A stretch of DNA of 13,301 nt, from the NCBI GenBank assembly GCA_002890585.1, contig MIQB01000061.1, positions 1 through 13,301 on the forward strand. Reading direction: 5' to 3'. The DNA comes from Tannerella sp. oral taxon 808 (GTDB lineage Bacteria; Bacteroidota; Bacteroidia; Bacteroidales; Tannerellaceae). The position numbers and the translations under genes were made by a program. Of this stretch, positions 6,942-13,301 are shown one piece after another. The notes under the pieces are model-generated. The model was not told the origin of the DNA, made no database searches, and saw only the letters and a program-made list of their open reading frames with translations. Position 1 is the first letter of the stretch; every line of letters begins with the position of its first letter.

Positions 6942-9253
6942 ACAACAGAGATTTGATTATGATACGAACGAGAAAGAAGTATTGTATATGGGCTCTGGCA
7001 GCAACCTTCGGGTTGCTGTCAGCCCTCAATTTCGGCTCGCTGCATGCTGCTGACGTAAAATGGCATCCCGGTTTCCAACCTCGGGCCGGAAAATTAAAGA
7101 CTGAGGTAGTAGCTACAGGCAAGCATCAACTTACTTCACAAGGCTATGCGGTACGTGGCTTAGTGTTGATTGGATGGTCTAACCGGGCAAAGCCGACGCT
7201 GAAAACTCAAGAGGCAGAAAATCGAGTACGACCTTTATATCGGGTAGGAGACTATCTTGATGTGCAAGGTGATAGGACACTATATGCCGTTTGGGCTGTC
7301 GATCGAAATAACGACGGCCGGCCTGATTACCAAGAAGGGAGTGGTCGGCTACAGGTAGACACGAAGTGGGTAGATAAAATGTTGGCAGACTTGGAGGCGA
7401 AAAGACGGGCAGCCGAAGGCGGTACAGCTCATCGAAGCAGTCTCCGTTCGGCACCTGTTTCCCTTCCTAAATGGGATATTCATGACGATATCTTGGCCTT
7501 TAAAGACAGGGTCTATTTTGTAGGCTGCACATATAACGAGGATACCACTTTGGATCATAAAATCATTGAGCCAACAATTGTTTTCGATAAAGACAACGCG
7601 TTTGGAAAGCTTGATCCTAAACTCTTGTTGGCGAACAGGGATATGGAGCTTGTTTTTGATTATGGAGGCGTATTAGAAGACACCTGCTTAGTGGGAGGAA
7701 AAGCCCAAAAACCACTTAGCCGTATTCCTTTCTTAAGGCTCCCATCAGCTGTTAGTCACGAGGATTCTTTGAAAGCATCAGCAAGCCAACTGTTTGGTGC
7801 AGATCCGATGATGTTTACTCGGATTAAAGAAGATGGTGAAGCGATGCTGAAGATGTATTTCGTCAAGAAGGGAACCGACACCTTAGCAAATTCAGAGAGT
7901 GCTACGGACACCTCTTTCTTTCAAATAAATGCGAATCCTGCTCATCCAGTGTCCTTTAAAGGACAAGGGAAACCTTTTATTAATGAAGAGACAGGTGAAT
8001 TTTCTGACACGCTGACTCTCCGGTTCCTGATCTACAACCAGCCGGAGTTTGCTGCTACATCGATTAGTACAGATATCCTTTATGGCGATACGATCTATCT
8101 GAAATACGCCCATTTGCGCGGTACGCCTACGAAGTATATGATGCGGAGCTTCGATGGCGGTTGGAATTGGCATCCAGCCGATTCGCCTCTGACCGATGTG
8201 GAAAGAGATTTGCTTCAGGGTGATAGCGTACGCATCTGTTTGCGGCAACTTGATAAGACCATAGGATATGCTGCTTATCGGAAAGAGGCGTTTATGGATC
8301 CTGAACGATATACTCTTGATGATTTTAACAGTAAACTAGAGATTACGCAGGATGATCAAAATAGATATGTGGATCGTTGCACGTATCTGTATTATCGACA
8401 GATTTATGATAAGATAATTGGTAGTGGCTATTTGGACGAAGATTCTATAAGGCACTACTACAATGATTCAACAAGCGTGGGTCCGGGTGTTATTGATTGG
8501 GATAGTGATTACGATACCGAAATAGGAAGAATAGCCGAGGGCTTTAAATTCCTTTTGGAGGATATGTATAATGACGGGCCCAGCACTCATCCATGGTACA
8601 ACGAAATTATTGTACAGACTGGCTATGATCCGAATAAAGCCAAGGATGATATAAAGGCCATCGAAATAAGGGATCTGAATACAGTTTTTGGGAAAGAAAT
8701 GGCTGAGAAAGTGGTTGTTCCTGATTGGTGTCGGAATGAGCCGTATTGCTTCTATGTAAGTAAGGGCGCAGTTCCTATCATTGAGCGCACGGTATTTATC
8801 CCGCGTGTAGAGGGTGTTACGGTGCTTTCGCCCGAGTTGGGGCAAAACTCCGTGCGGTCGCAGAAGGATTTCACCTTCCGCTTGAAGTATGCGGGTAAGC
8901 CCATGAAAGTCATTGCCAAGCGGATGATCGATGGCCGCGTCATCGGAGAAGTCACAGGCACACCGAACGCAGATGGCGAATATGAATACGTGATTCGCCG
9001 CGTGATGCAAGACATCACGTTGGAGTTCACGAGTGCAGACGCCAATACGCTGGTAGATCAACCATCCGTATGGGCTTACGGCGGTACGCTCCGCATCCGC
9101 TCCCCGAAGGAAACCACGGTACGTATTTACTCGGCCTCGGGCCTCTTGGTGAAGCAGGTGGCAGTACATGGCGACACGACGGTGCCTCTCTCCGCAGGTC
9201 TCTACATGGTTGTCCTCAGCGATGGCACGACGCATAAGGTGATCGTTCAGTAA
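6938..9253 (+). CDS. T9SS-exported protein with one List-Bact-type repeat and an unrecognised central region
   Basis: A 771-residue protein. The first ATG (6938) overlaps the previous stop as ATGA, suggesting coupled translation. A second ATG at 6959 would give a neater signal peptide (MIRTRKKYC, hydrophobic AATFGLLSALNFGSL, cleavage after HA before ADVKW), so the start is open between the two. Residues about 40-135 are one repeat module ending DRNNDGRPDY, a possible calcium-binding loop. Residues about 140-690 match no domain I recognise; they are rich in aromatic and acidic residues (WNWHP, YYRQIYDKIIGSG, WDSDYDTEIG, HPWYNEIIV). A beta-rich stretch near 630-700 precedes the sorting domain (VWAYGGTLRIRS, GLYMVVL, ending KVIVQ), so it should cross the outer membrane by T9SS. 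Co-export with the giant upstream protein suggests they act together at the cell surface; this is inference. Confidence 0.82.
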   Translation: MNNRDLIMIRTRKKYCIWALAATFGLLSALNFGSLHAADVKWHPGFQPRAGKLKTEVVATGKHQLTSQGYAVRGLVLIGWSNRAKPTLKTQEAENRVRPLYRVGDYLDVQGDRTLYAVWAVDRNNDGRPDYQEGSGRLQVDTKWVDKMLADLEAKRRAAEGGTAHRSSLRSAPVSLPKWDIHDDILAFKDRVYFVGCTYNEDTTLDHKIIEPTIVFDKDNAFGKLDPKLLLANRDMELVFDYGGVLEDTCLVGGKAQKPLSRIPFLRLPSAVSHEDSLKASASQLFGADPMMFTRIKEDGEAMLKMYFVKKGTDTLANSESATDTSFFQINANPAHPVSFKGQGKPFINEETGEFSDTLTLRFLIYNQPEFAATSISTDILYGDTIYLKYAHLRGTPTKYMMRSFDGGWNWHPADSPLTDVERDLLQGDSVRICLRQLDKTIGYAAYRKEAFMDPERYTLDDFNSKLEITQDDQNRYVDRCTYLYYRQIYDKIIGSGYLDEDSIRHYYNDSTSVGPGVIDWDSDYDTEIGRIAEGFKFLLEDMYNDGPSTHPWYNEIIVQTGYDPNKAKDDIKAIEIRDLNTVFGKEMAEKVVVPDWCRNEPYCFYVSKGAVPIIERTVFIPRVEGVTVLSPELGQNSVRSQKDFTFRLKYAGKPMKVIAKRMIDGRVIGEVTGTPNADGEYEYVIRRVMQDITLEFTSADANTLVDQPSVWAYGGTLRIRSPKETTVRIYSASGLLVKQVAVHGDTTVPLSAGLYMVVLSDGTTHKVIVQ
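7055..7335 (+). repeat. Repeat module copied between neighbouring genes (partner 6372-6660)
   Basis: Second copy of the WHPGFQPRAGK module, here placed right after the signal peptide. In each gene it stays in the gene's own reading frame. It lacks one codon relative to the upstream copy (KHQL against KQCQL). Confidence 0.85.
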
Positions 9254-9320
9254 GGTAACGCAATACACACACTATGGTTACGGCCTCGCCTTCCCCAGCG
9301 CGGCGCGGCCGGGATAAGAA

Positions 9321-9363
9321 AGAAGCGGGCATACCGACAGAAATGTGCGGCGTGCCCGCTTCT
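9321..9363 (+). terminator. Terminator-like hairpin at operon end
   Basis: AGAAGCGGGCA (9321-9331) pairs perfectly with TGCCCGCTTCT (9353-9363). The interior can extend the stem through ACA-GAAA-TGT with a GAAA tetraloop. It lies 68 nt past the last stop codon of the operon. The downstream tract is GTTGTTGT rather than a pure T run. Confidence 0.6.
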
Positions 9364-9663
9364 GTTGTTGTACGGAGGGAAGGGTAAGTATTGTCAACGG
9401 GTGGAGGTATTCAAGTCACTTTGATAACTGGGAGGCTTACCGCTGTTCTACGATGAGAGGGCGTTGTCGTTCAATCAGCTACCATTCGGGCTGTATAGAG
9501 TATGAAAGTTGATCGGCTCCGTCAATGTAGTCGATAACCTGCGTGGGCGGAACCGAAAGATTATGGATTGTATTACAACTATGACGTTACACCGAGAAGT
9601 TGATCAAGAATTAGTCTCTTAAAATGGTAGCTGTGTAAAGGCAACGTGTAAGTGAATCGTATT
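9364..9663. other. Gene-free stretch
   Basis: I see no convincing gene, promoter or repeat here. A 16-codon piece beginning at 9553 (PKDYGLYYNYDVTPRS, then stop) is faintly like the end of an RHS-type core, but it is too short to call. The stretch may be decayed element DNA. Confidence 0.4.
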
Positions 9664-9706
9664 AGGCAGGCTGAAGGGATGAAAGTCCCTTGGCCTGCCT
9701 GATTTT
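9664..9706 (+). terminator. Strong two-part hairpin with T run
   Basis: AGGCAGGC (9664-9671) pairs with GCCTGCCT (9693-9700), and inside it AAGGGA (9674-9679) pairs with TCCCTT (9686-9691) around a TGAAAG loop. GATTTT follows. The T run is on the plus side, so it ends rightward transcription and shields the minus-strand genes from the operon on the left. On the minus strand no T run follows. Confidence 0.65.
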
Positions 9707-9736
9707 CGTATAGATGGACGGAAACTCCTCCTTTAC

Positions 9737-10384
9737 TCACCCCTTCATCAGCCCCTGTAGTTTCGGGTCGGATTTGATGCGGGCAATTTCGGAGTCCACG
9801 AGCGAGAGGATCTCCTGTTTGATTTGGCGATAATTCGCGTCGATGGAGGTCTTCATCGTGTCGTCGCCCGAGGCGTTGCGGAAATCGGCGATGACGGGGA
9901 TCGGGCGGTAGGCCTCCATCTCAGCTGACACTTTGGCGGTATCGATCACAATCTCCGCGTGGAAGATCTTCTGCTCGATGCGCTCGTCGAAGTTGTCGGA
10001 CACGGCGCCGACAAACATGCCCTGCGTCAGGTTACTAATCTTCGACGCCGGAATCAGGCTGTCCATTCCGATGTAGTTGCGGCGATAGAATTCGATGGTG
10101 AGGTCGACGAGTTCCTTGACCGACAGCGTGGCGCGTGGTCGGTCGTTGCTGCGGCGGTTGATGCAGTAGGCGCAGTCGAAGATGCAGTGGTTGGTGAGCA
10201 TGATCTTCAGCAGCGAGACGCAGCGGCCATCGGAGGTGAAGCTGTGGCAGATGCCGACGCCGCCGACGGTGTTGCCCAGCGTGCCTGCTGCATTGCGTCG
10301 TACCGTACCGCTCGAGGAGCACGAGACGTCGTATTTGGCGGATTCGGCCAGGATCTTCAGCTTTTCGAGGACGGTGTCGGTCAT
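9737..10384 (-). pseudogene. Chimeric ORF: truncated radical SAM protein fused to MobC/VirD4-type coupling-protein tail
   Basis: This 215-residue open frame joins two unrelated parts. Residues 1-105 match the start of the radical SAM family linked to uracil-DNA-glycosylase-like genes: AKYDVSCSSSG, GICHSFTSDGRCVSLLKIMLTN, then the 4Fe-4S motif CIFDCAYC (C67, C71, C74), NRRSND and FYRRNYI. Intact relatives continue EGLFLSSG and reach roughly 400 residues; here that barrel is lost. From residue 106 the text changes to SLIPASKISNLTQGMFVGAVSDNFDERIEQKIFHAEIV, then PIPVIADF and NYRQIKQEILSLVDSEIARIKSDP. From memory this is the C-terminal end of MobC/TraG-type coupling ATPases of Bacteroides conjugative elements, without the Walker motifs. 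Neither half should keep its original function. No -7 box is seen in the 231 nt upstream. Whether a stable protein is made is unknown. Confidence 0.72.
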
Positions 10385-10396
10385 TGCTTGTTGAGA

Positions 10397-10443
10397 TGTT
10401 GGGTGTTTAATTGTTTGTTGGGGTGTTGGGTGTTTTATTGTTT
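10397..10443. repeat. Two 20-nt direct repeats
   Basis: TGTTGGGTGTTTAATTGTTT (10397-10416) recurs at 10424-10443 with one mismatch, a period of 27 nt. It lies just upstream of the chimeric minus-strand ORF. No function is known. Confidence 0.6.
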
Positions 10444-10453
10444 AGGAGTACGA

Positions 10454-10583
10454 ACGTGTACCCGGTGAGGTTGGCCGGGGTCCCTGACCTCCCCCTTCCT
10501 TTTCTTCCCTTGATGGAAGAAAAGAAGGCAAAAGAAGATCAAGGCGCCAGGGGCGCCGGCCAACCAAGCCGTGTACCCGGCCT
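10454..10583. repeat. Intergenic element with nested inverted repeats
   Basis: CGTGTACCCGG occurs near 10456 and again near 10570 as a direct repeat. Between them GGTTGGCCGG (from about 10471) is matched by CCGGCCAACC (from about 10556). A central hairpin CTTTTCTTCC / GGAAGAAAAG surrounds CTTGAT. The nested layout, with no coding content and GC-rich ends, looks like a dispersed intergenic repeat rather than a simple terminator, though it could also end transcription of the minus-strand IMP dehydrogenase gene. Confidence 0.5.
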
Positions 10584-10615
10584 AATCATTAATCATTGAC
10601 AATTAATCATTGTGA

Positions 10616-12103
10616 CTAGTTCTGGTCTTTGAGGATCACGTCGTGCGCGCCGCCCTCCACGATGCTGGTGGAGGAGACGAGCGTGATCTTGGCGCGTTGT
10701 TGGAGCTCCTCGAGCGTGATGGCGCCACAGCTGCACATCGTGGCGCGGATCTTACCGAGGGTGATGTCAAGGTTGTCCTTCATCTTACCGGCATAGGGCA
10801 CGTAGCTATCGACGCCCTCCTCAAACTTCAACGCCTCGGAGCCGCCCATGTCGTAGCGCTGCCAGTTCTTGGCGCGGTTGGAGCCTTCGCCCCAGTATTC
10901 CTTCACGTAATTGTTGCCGATGCGGAGCGTCTGCGTGGGCGACTCGTCGAAGCGGGCGAAGTAGCGACCCATCATCAGGAAGTCGGCTCCCATCGCCAAG
11001 GCCAGCGTCATGTGATAATCGTGCACGATGCCGCCGTCGCTACAGATGGGCACGTAAAGGCCCGTCTCCTTGCAATAGGCGTCGCGGGCACGCGCCACAT
11101 CGATCAGCGCCGTAGCCTGTCCGCGTCCGATGCCCTTCTGCTCGCGGGTGATGCAGATCGATCCGCCACCGATGCCCACCTTGATGAAGTCTGCCCCGGC
11201 GTCGACTAAGTAGCGGAAGCCCTCGCTGTCTACGATGTTGCCTGCGCCCACGGGGATGTTGTAGTTCGCCTTGACCCATTCGAGTGTCTCCTGCTGCCAT
11301 TCGGAATAGCCGTCGGACGAGTCGATGCAGAGCGCATCCACACCGGCCTCGATGAGCGCTGGGACGCGTTCCTTATAGTCGCGCGTGTTGATGCCTGCGC
11401 CGACCAGGAGCTTCTTCGTGGCGTCGGAGAGCTCGTCGGGGTTATTGCGGTGGCTGTCGTAGTCTTTGCGGAAGACGAAGTAGACCAAGCGGTCGTCTGC
11501 GTCGATGATGGGCAGGGAGTTCAGCTTGTGTTCCCAAAGGATGCGGTTGGCCTCGCTCAGCGAGATGCCCGATCGGCCGTAGATGAGCTTGGAGAAAGGT
11601 GTCATGAAGGCGGAGATCTTCATCCCCGGATCGTCCTTCTCCACGCGATAGTCGCGGCTGGTGACGATGCCAAGGAGTCGGCCGTTAGGCGTGCCGTCGT
11701 CGGTGATGCCGATGGTGGAGTGGCCCGTCTGGCGCACCAACTTGACCACGTCGGCCAAGGTCTGCTCGGGCATGAGGTTAGAATCACTGACCACGAAGCC
11801 AGCCTTGAACTTCTTCACCTTACGCACCATCTCGGCCTGGCTCTCGACGGGCTGCGAGCCGAAGATGAATGAGAGTCCGCCGTTGCGAGCCAGCTCGATG
11901 GCCAGTTCGGGGCCAGACACGGCCTGCATGATGGCCGAAACGAAGGGGATATTCAACCGAATCGGCGAGGGTTCGCCCACGGCATGTTTCACAAGCGGTG
12001 TCTTGAGCGACACGTTGGCGGGGATGCACTCCTTGGTCGTCAGACCGGGGATCAACAGGTATTCTCCGAAGGTTCTGGAGACGTCTTCTAAGTATACAGC
12101 CAT
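10616..12103 (-). CDS. guaB: IMP dehydrogenase, Tritrichomonas-like type
   Basis: A 495-residue cytosolic enzyme oxidising IMP to XMP with NAD+, the committed step of GTP synthesis. The (beta/alpha)8 barrel is split by two CBS domains at about residues 105-220 (TLADVVKLVRQTGHSTIGI, then MTPFSKLI and LNSLPIIDADDRL). Catalytic features are all present: CIDSSDG (D261), the phosphate/loop segment GIGGGSICITRE with catalytic C317, CSDGG (355-358), MGRYFA, the flap with R416-Y417 in NWQRYD, and EEGVDSYVPYAG. Length is normal and near the C terminus SIVEGGAHDV is intact. The GGGSICITREQKGIGRG loop and the flap are, as I recall them, those of the Tritrichomonas foetus enzyme rather than the usual bacterial GPGSICTT form. 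It lies 88 nt downstream of the reductase gene on the same strand and may be co-transcribed; no Shine-Dalgarno sequence is seen. Confidence 0.93.
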   Translation of the reverse strand: MAVYLEDVSRTFGEYLLIPGLTTKECIPANVSLKTPLVKHAVGEPSPIRLNIPFVSAIMQAVSGPELAIELARNGGLSFIFGSQPVESQAEMVRKVKKFKAGFVVSDSNLMPEQTLADVVKLVRQTGHSTIGITDDGTPNGRLLGIVTSRDYRVEKDDPGMKISAFMTPFSKLIYGRSGISLSEANRILWEHKLNSLPIIDADDRLVYFVFRKDYDSHRNNPDELSDATKKLLVGAGINTRDYKERVPALIEAGVDALCIDSSDGYSEWQQETLEWVKANYNIPVGAGNIVDSEGFRYLVDAGADFIKVGIGGGSICITREQKGIGRGQATALIDVARARDAYCKETGLYVPICSDGGIVHDYHMTLALAMGADFLMMGRYFARFDESPTQTLRIGNNYVKEYWGEGSNRAKNWQRYDMGGSEALKFEEGVDSYVPYAGKMKDNLDITLGKIRATMCSCGAITLEELQQRAKITLVSSTSIVEGGAHDVILKDQN

Positions 12104-12110
12104 ATAAAAA

Positions 12111-12150
12111 GGTAGTTAGGGGTAGTAATAGGGTGGTTAGGAGTAGCAGA
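12111..12150. repeat. Short imperfect tandem repeat between two minus-strand genes
   Basis: GGTAGTTAGGGGTAGTAATA (12111-12130) is followed by the similar GGTGGTTAGGAGTAGCAGA (12132-12150), a 21-nt period. It occupies the leader of the IMP dehydrogenase gene, close to its start codon. No regulatory role is known. Confidence 0.5.
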
Positions 12151-12191
12151 AATAATTAAAGAGGTAATTAAGAGACTTAGAGCCACGGGGC

Positions 12192-13118
12192 TTAACGACA
12201 AATGCCGACGCTCAGCCCACGGTAGATCTCCTTGTAAGCCGGCACGGGGATGCCCAGTTGCTCGGCCTCATGGACGACGTAACCGCAGAGGGTGTCCACT
12301 TCGGTGGGCCGACCCGCGCGGAAGTCGCGGTGCATGGAGGTGGTGGCTTGCTTATCGCCACCCCACGCCTCGATCAGCTCGCGGCGGCAATACTTCGTCG
12401 GCAGGTCGATACCTAAGGCGCGCGCCACGGTGGTGATCTCGTGCAGCAGCAGGTCGCACATGTCGGCATGGCGTTCGAAGGCCAGCAGCACGGGCAGGTC
12501 GAAGTAAGCCGAGGCGACGGCCGAGACGGAGATGATGATGAACTTCTTCCACATCTGCAGCACGATGTCGTCGTGCCACTCGCCGCGTATGCCCGCCTCG
12601 CGCAGGATCTCCTCCAGCTGGTCGCCCTTTTCGGTGCGTTTGCCACCCGTGCCGAAGAAGATTTTGCCGCGGCCGTGCACATTGCGGATTGTGCCGGGGC
12701 CCATCTTCATGGCCACGATATAAGTCAGCCCGTACCACACTTCCGCCCCGGGCAGCATGTCGGAGATGCGGCTGCGGATGTCGACACCGTTGAGCAGGGG
12801 CAAGACGACTGTCTCTGGGCCGACCACCGGAGCGATGCCGCGGATGGCCTCGGCGAGGTTGTAACTCTTCGTACAACATAACACGTAATCGGCCTGAATG
12901 TTGAGGAGCTTTGCATCCTGCACGATGTTTCGCGGGCGGACGGTAAAGGATCCCTTGGGTGTCTCCACTTGCAGCCCATTCAGCGCAATCTCCTGGGCGT
13001 GTTCCCCGCGTGCGACAAAATGAACGGCCACCTCATCGCTTTTCGCATAAGCGCGCGCCAGCATGCCGCCATAATATCCGCCGACGCCGCCTAATCCTGT
13101 TATTACGATATGCTTCAT
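12192..13118 (-). CDS. panE: 2-dehydropantoate 2-reductase family protein
   Basis: A 308-residue NADPH-dependent reductase; the classical member reduces ketopantoate to pantoate in pantothenate and CoA synthesis. The N-terminal Rossmann domain has GLGGVG (G8, G10, G13). TKSYNL (83-88) and LLNGVD (N110) follow, as in the family. The helical C-terminal domain has the probable catalytic lysine in MWKKF (K191/K192), then SMHRDFRAGRPTEVDTLCGYVV (261-282), the conserved SMxxDxxxGRxTExDxLxG signature with S261 and E273. The asparagines that follow the catalytic lysine in E. coli PanE are replaced here (KFIIISVSAVASAYF), so the true substrate could be a related 2-keto acid. ATG at 13118 is the natural start because the nucleotide-binding motif begins six residues later. 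A -7 box lies 36 nt upstream. Length is normal. Confidence 0.85.
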   Translation of the reverse strand: MKHIVITGLGGVGGYYGGMLARAYAKSDEVAVHFVARGEHAQEIALNGLQVETPKGSFTVRPRNIVQDAKLLNIQADYVLCCTKSYNLAEAIRGIAPVVGPETVVLPLLNGVDIRSRISDMLPGAEVWYGLTYIVAMKMGPGTIRNVHGRGKIFFGTGGKRTEKGDQLEEILREAGIRGEWHDDIVLQMWKKFIIISVSAVASAYFDLPVLLAFERHADMCDLLLHEITTVARALGIDLPTKYCRRELIEAWGGDKQATTSMHRDFRAGRPTEVDTLCGYVVHEAEQLGIPVPAYKEIYRGLSVGICR

Positions 13119-13153
13119 AACAAATATGTTTTAACGATTTGTTGATTCTACTG

Positions 13154-13161
13154 CAAAGATA
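13154..13161 (-). promoter_or_regulatory. panE: Bacteroidota -7 promoter box for the reductase gene
   Basis: The plus strand reads CAAAGATA, i.e. TATCTTTG on the minus strand, an exact TAnnTTTG match identical to the box at 1082. No good TTTG -33 element is seen at 19-21 nt. Transcription would start near 13147, giving a leader of about 29 nt, and may extend through the IMP dehydrogenase gene. Confidence 0.6.
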
Positions 13162-13218
13162 GTTCAAAATAGGCGGTTTTTTGCCATTTATCCGCCTCTG
13201 TGGGGCATCCGCATCAAA

Positions 13219-13301
13219 CCGACAGAGATCAAAAACACCAGTACTTGGGCTTTCTGTCGACCGACAGAGATCAAAAACTGGCGCGCGGAGCTTTCTGTCG
13301 A
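13219..13301. repeat. Start of a ~41-bp tandem repeat with conserved ends and variable core
   Basis: Two adjacent units, 13219-13260 (42 nt) and 13261-13301 (41 nt), both begin CCGACAGAGATCAAAAAC and end GCTTTCTGTCGA. The 11-12 nt between differ completely (ACCAGTACTTGG, TGGCGCGCGGA). CGACAG at the start and CTGTCG at the end of each unit are inverted repeats, so each unit can fold into a hairpin. The sequence ends exactly on a unit boundary, so the array may continue to the right. Confidence 0.8.

Larger units (their letters stand above)
1..10069. mobile_element. Probable ICE-derived region, right edge at about 10066-10072
   Basis: An ICE-type methyltransferase tail lies at the left edge. 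A MobC-type tail fused into a chromosomal radical SAM gene lies at the right. The surface-protein operon sits between them. Together these suggest that everything left of about 10069 belongs to, or was brought by, a conjugative element or its remnant. No integrase or att site is seen in the window, and the left border would lie outside it, so this is inference. Confidence 0.4.

Noticed and set aside
8468..9268. Minus-strand open frame of 266 codons
   Set aside because: Antisense to the C-terminal part of the T9SS protein, whose sorting domain is plainly coded on the plus strand.
9553..9603. RHS-core-like relic (DYGLYYNYD)
   Set aside because: Only 16 codons before a stop, with no RHS-like text in any frame upstream, so chance similarity is likely.
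9959..10468. Plus-strand open frame of 169 codons
   Set aside because: Antisense to the radical SAM/MobC chimera. Its product is repetitive Val/Ala/Asp-rich text typical of a shadow frame.
10583..10611. Three TAATCATT repeats as a protein-binding array
   Set aside because: Short AT-rich direct repeats of this kind are common in Bacteroidota intergenic DNA, and here they sit downstream of both the gene and its likely terminator.
13219..13301. CRISPR array
   Set aside because: A 30-nt conserved junction alternates with 11-12 nt variable parts, but real spacers are about 30 nt or longer. Only two units are visible and no cas gene is nearby.

Overview
The window looks like a Bacteroidota chromosome, most likely from the Porphyromonas/Tannerella/Parabacteroides group (genus tentative). 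The evidence is two proteins with type IX secretion (T9SS) C-terminal sorting domains, TATCTTTG-type -7 promoter boxes, weak Shine-Dalgarno sequences, and fragments of two proteins typical of Bacteroides-type integrative conjugative elements (ICEs). Base composition is mosaic: sampled lines run from about 33-38 % GC in the middle of the 6938-9253 gene to about 63 % near its end.

Layout. (1) 1-557 is the 3' end of a very large ICE-type helicase/N12-class DNA methyltransferase gene. (2) 558-1214 has no certain gene; it holds two hairpin terminators, a possible 70-residue minus-strand ORF, and a Bacteroidota promoter. (3) 1215-9253 is a tight three-gene plus-strand operon with spacings of 6 nt and then an ATGA overlap. 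It encodes a secreted lipocalin-like protein, a 1731-residue T9SS surface protein (IgGFc-binding-like head, Ig-like segment, nine regular plus one divergent Listeria/Bacteroides-type repeats, sorting domain), and a 771-residue T9SS protein that begins with a copy of the divergent tenth repeat. A strong hairpin closes the operon. (4) 9254-9736 is non-coding apart from hairpins. (5) 9737-10384 (minus) is a chimeric ORF: the first ~105 residues of a radical SAM protein joined in frame to the last ~110 residues of a MobC/VirD4-type coupling protein. This is the probable seam between ICE-derived DNA and chromosome. (6) 10616-12103 (minus) is an IMP dehydrogenase resembling the Tritrichomonas foetus enzyme, and 12192-13118 (minus) is a ketopantoate-reductase-family protein with its own promoter. 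(7) 13219-13301 is the start of a ~41-bp tandem repeat running off the right edge.

Interpretation. The operon at 1215-9253 lies between ICE gene fragments and reads as a surface-protein cargo cassette. The big protein carries two repeats that are 285/288 identical at DNA level and exactly 927 nt apart, in frame. Its tail module recurs in the next gene. Both arrangements would allow in-frame size changes or gene fusion by recombination. The minus-strand genes at the right are ordinary metabolic genes of the host chromosome.
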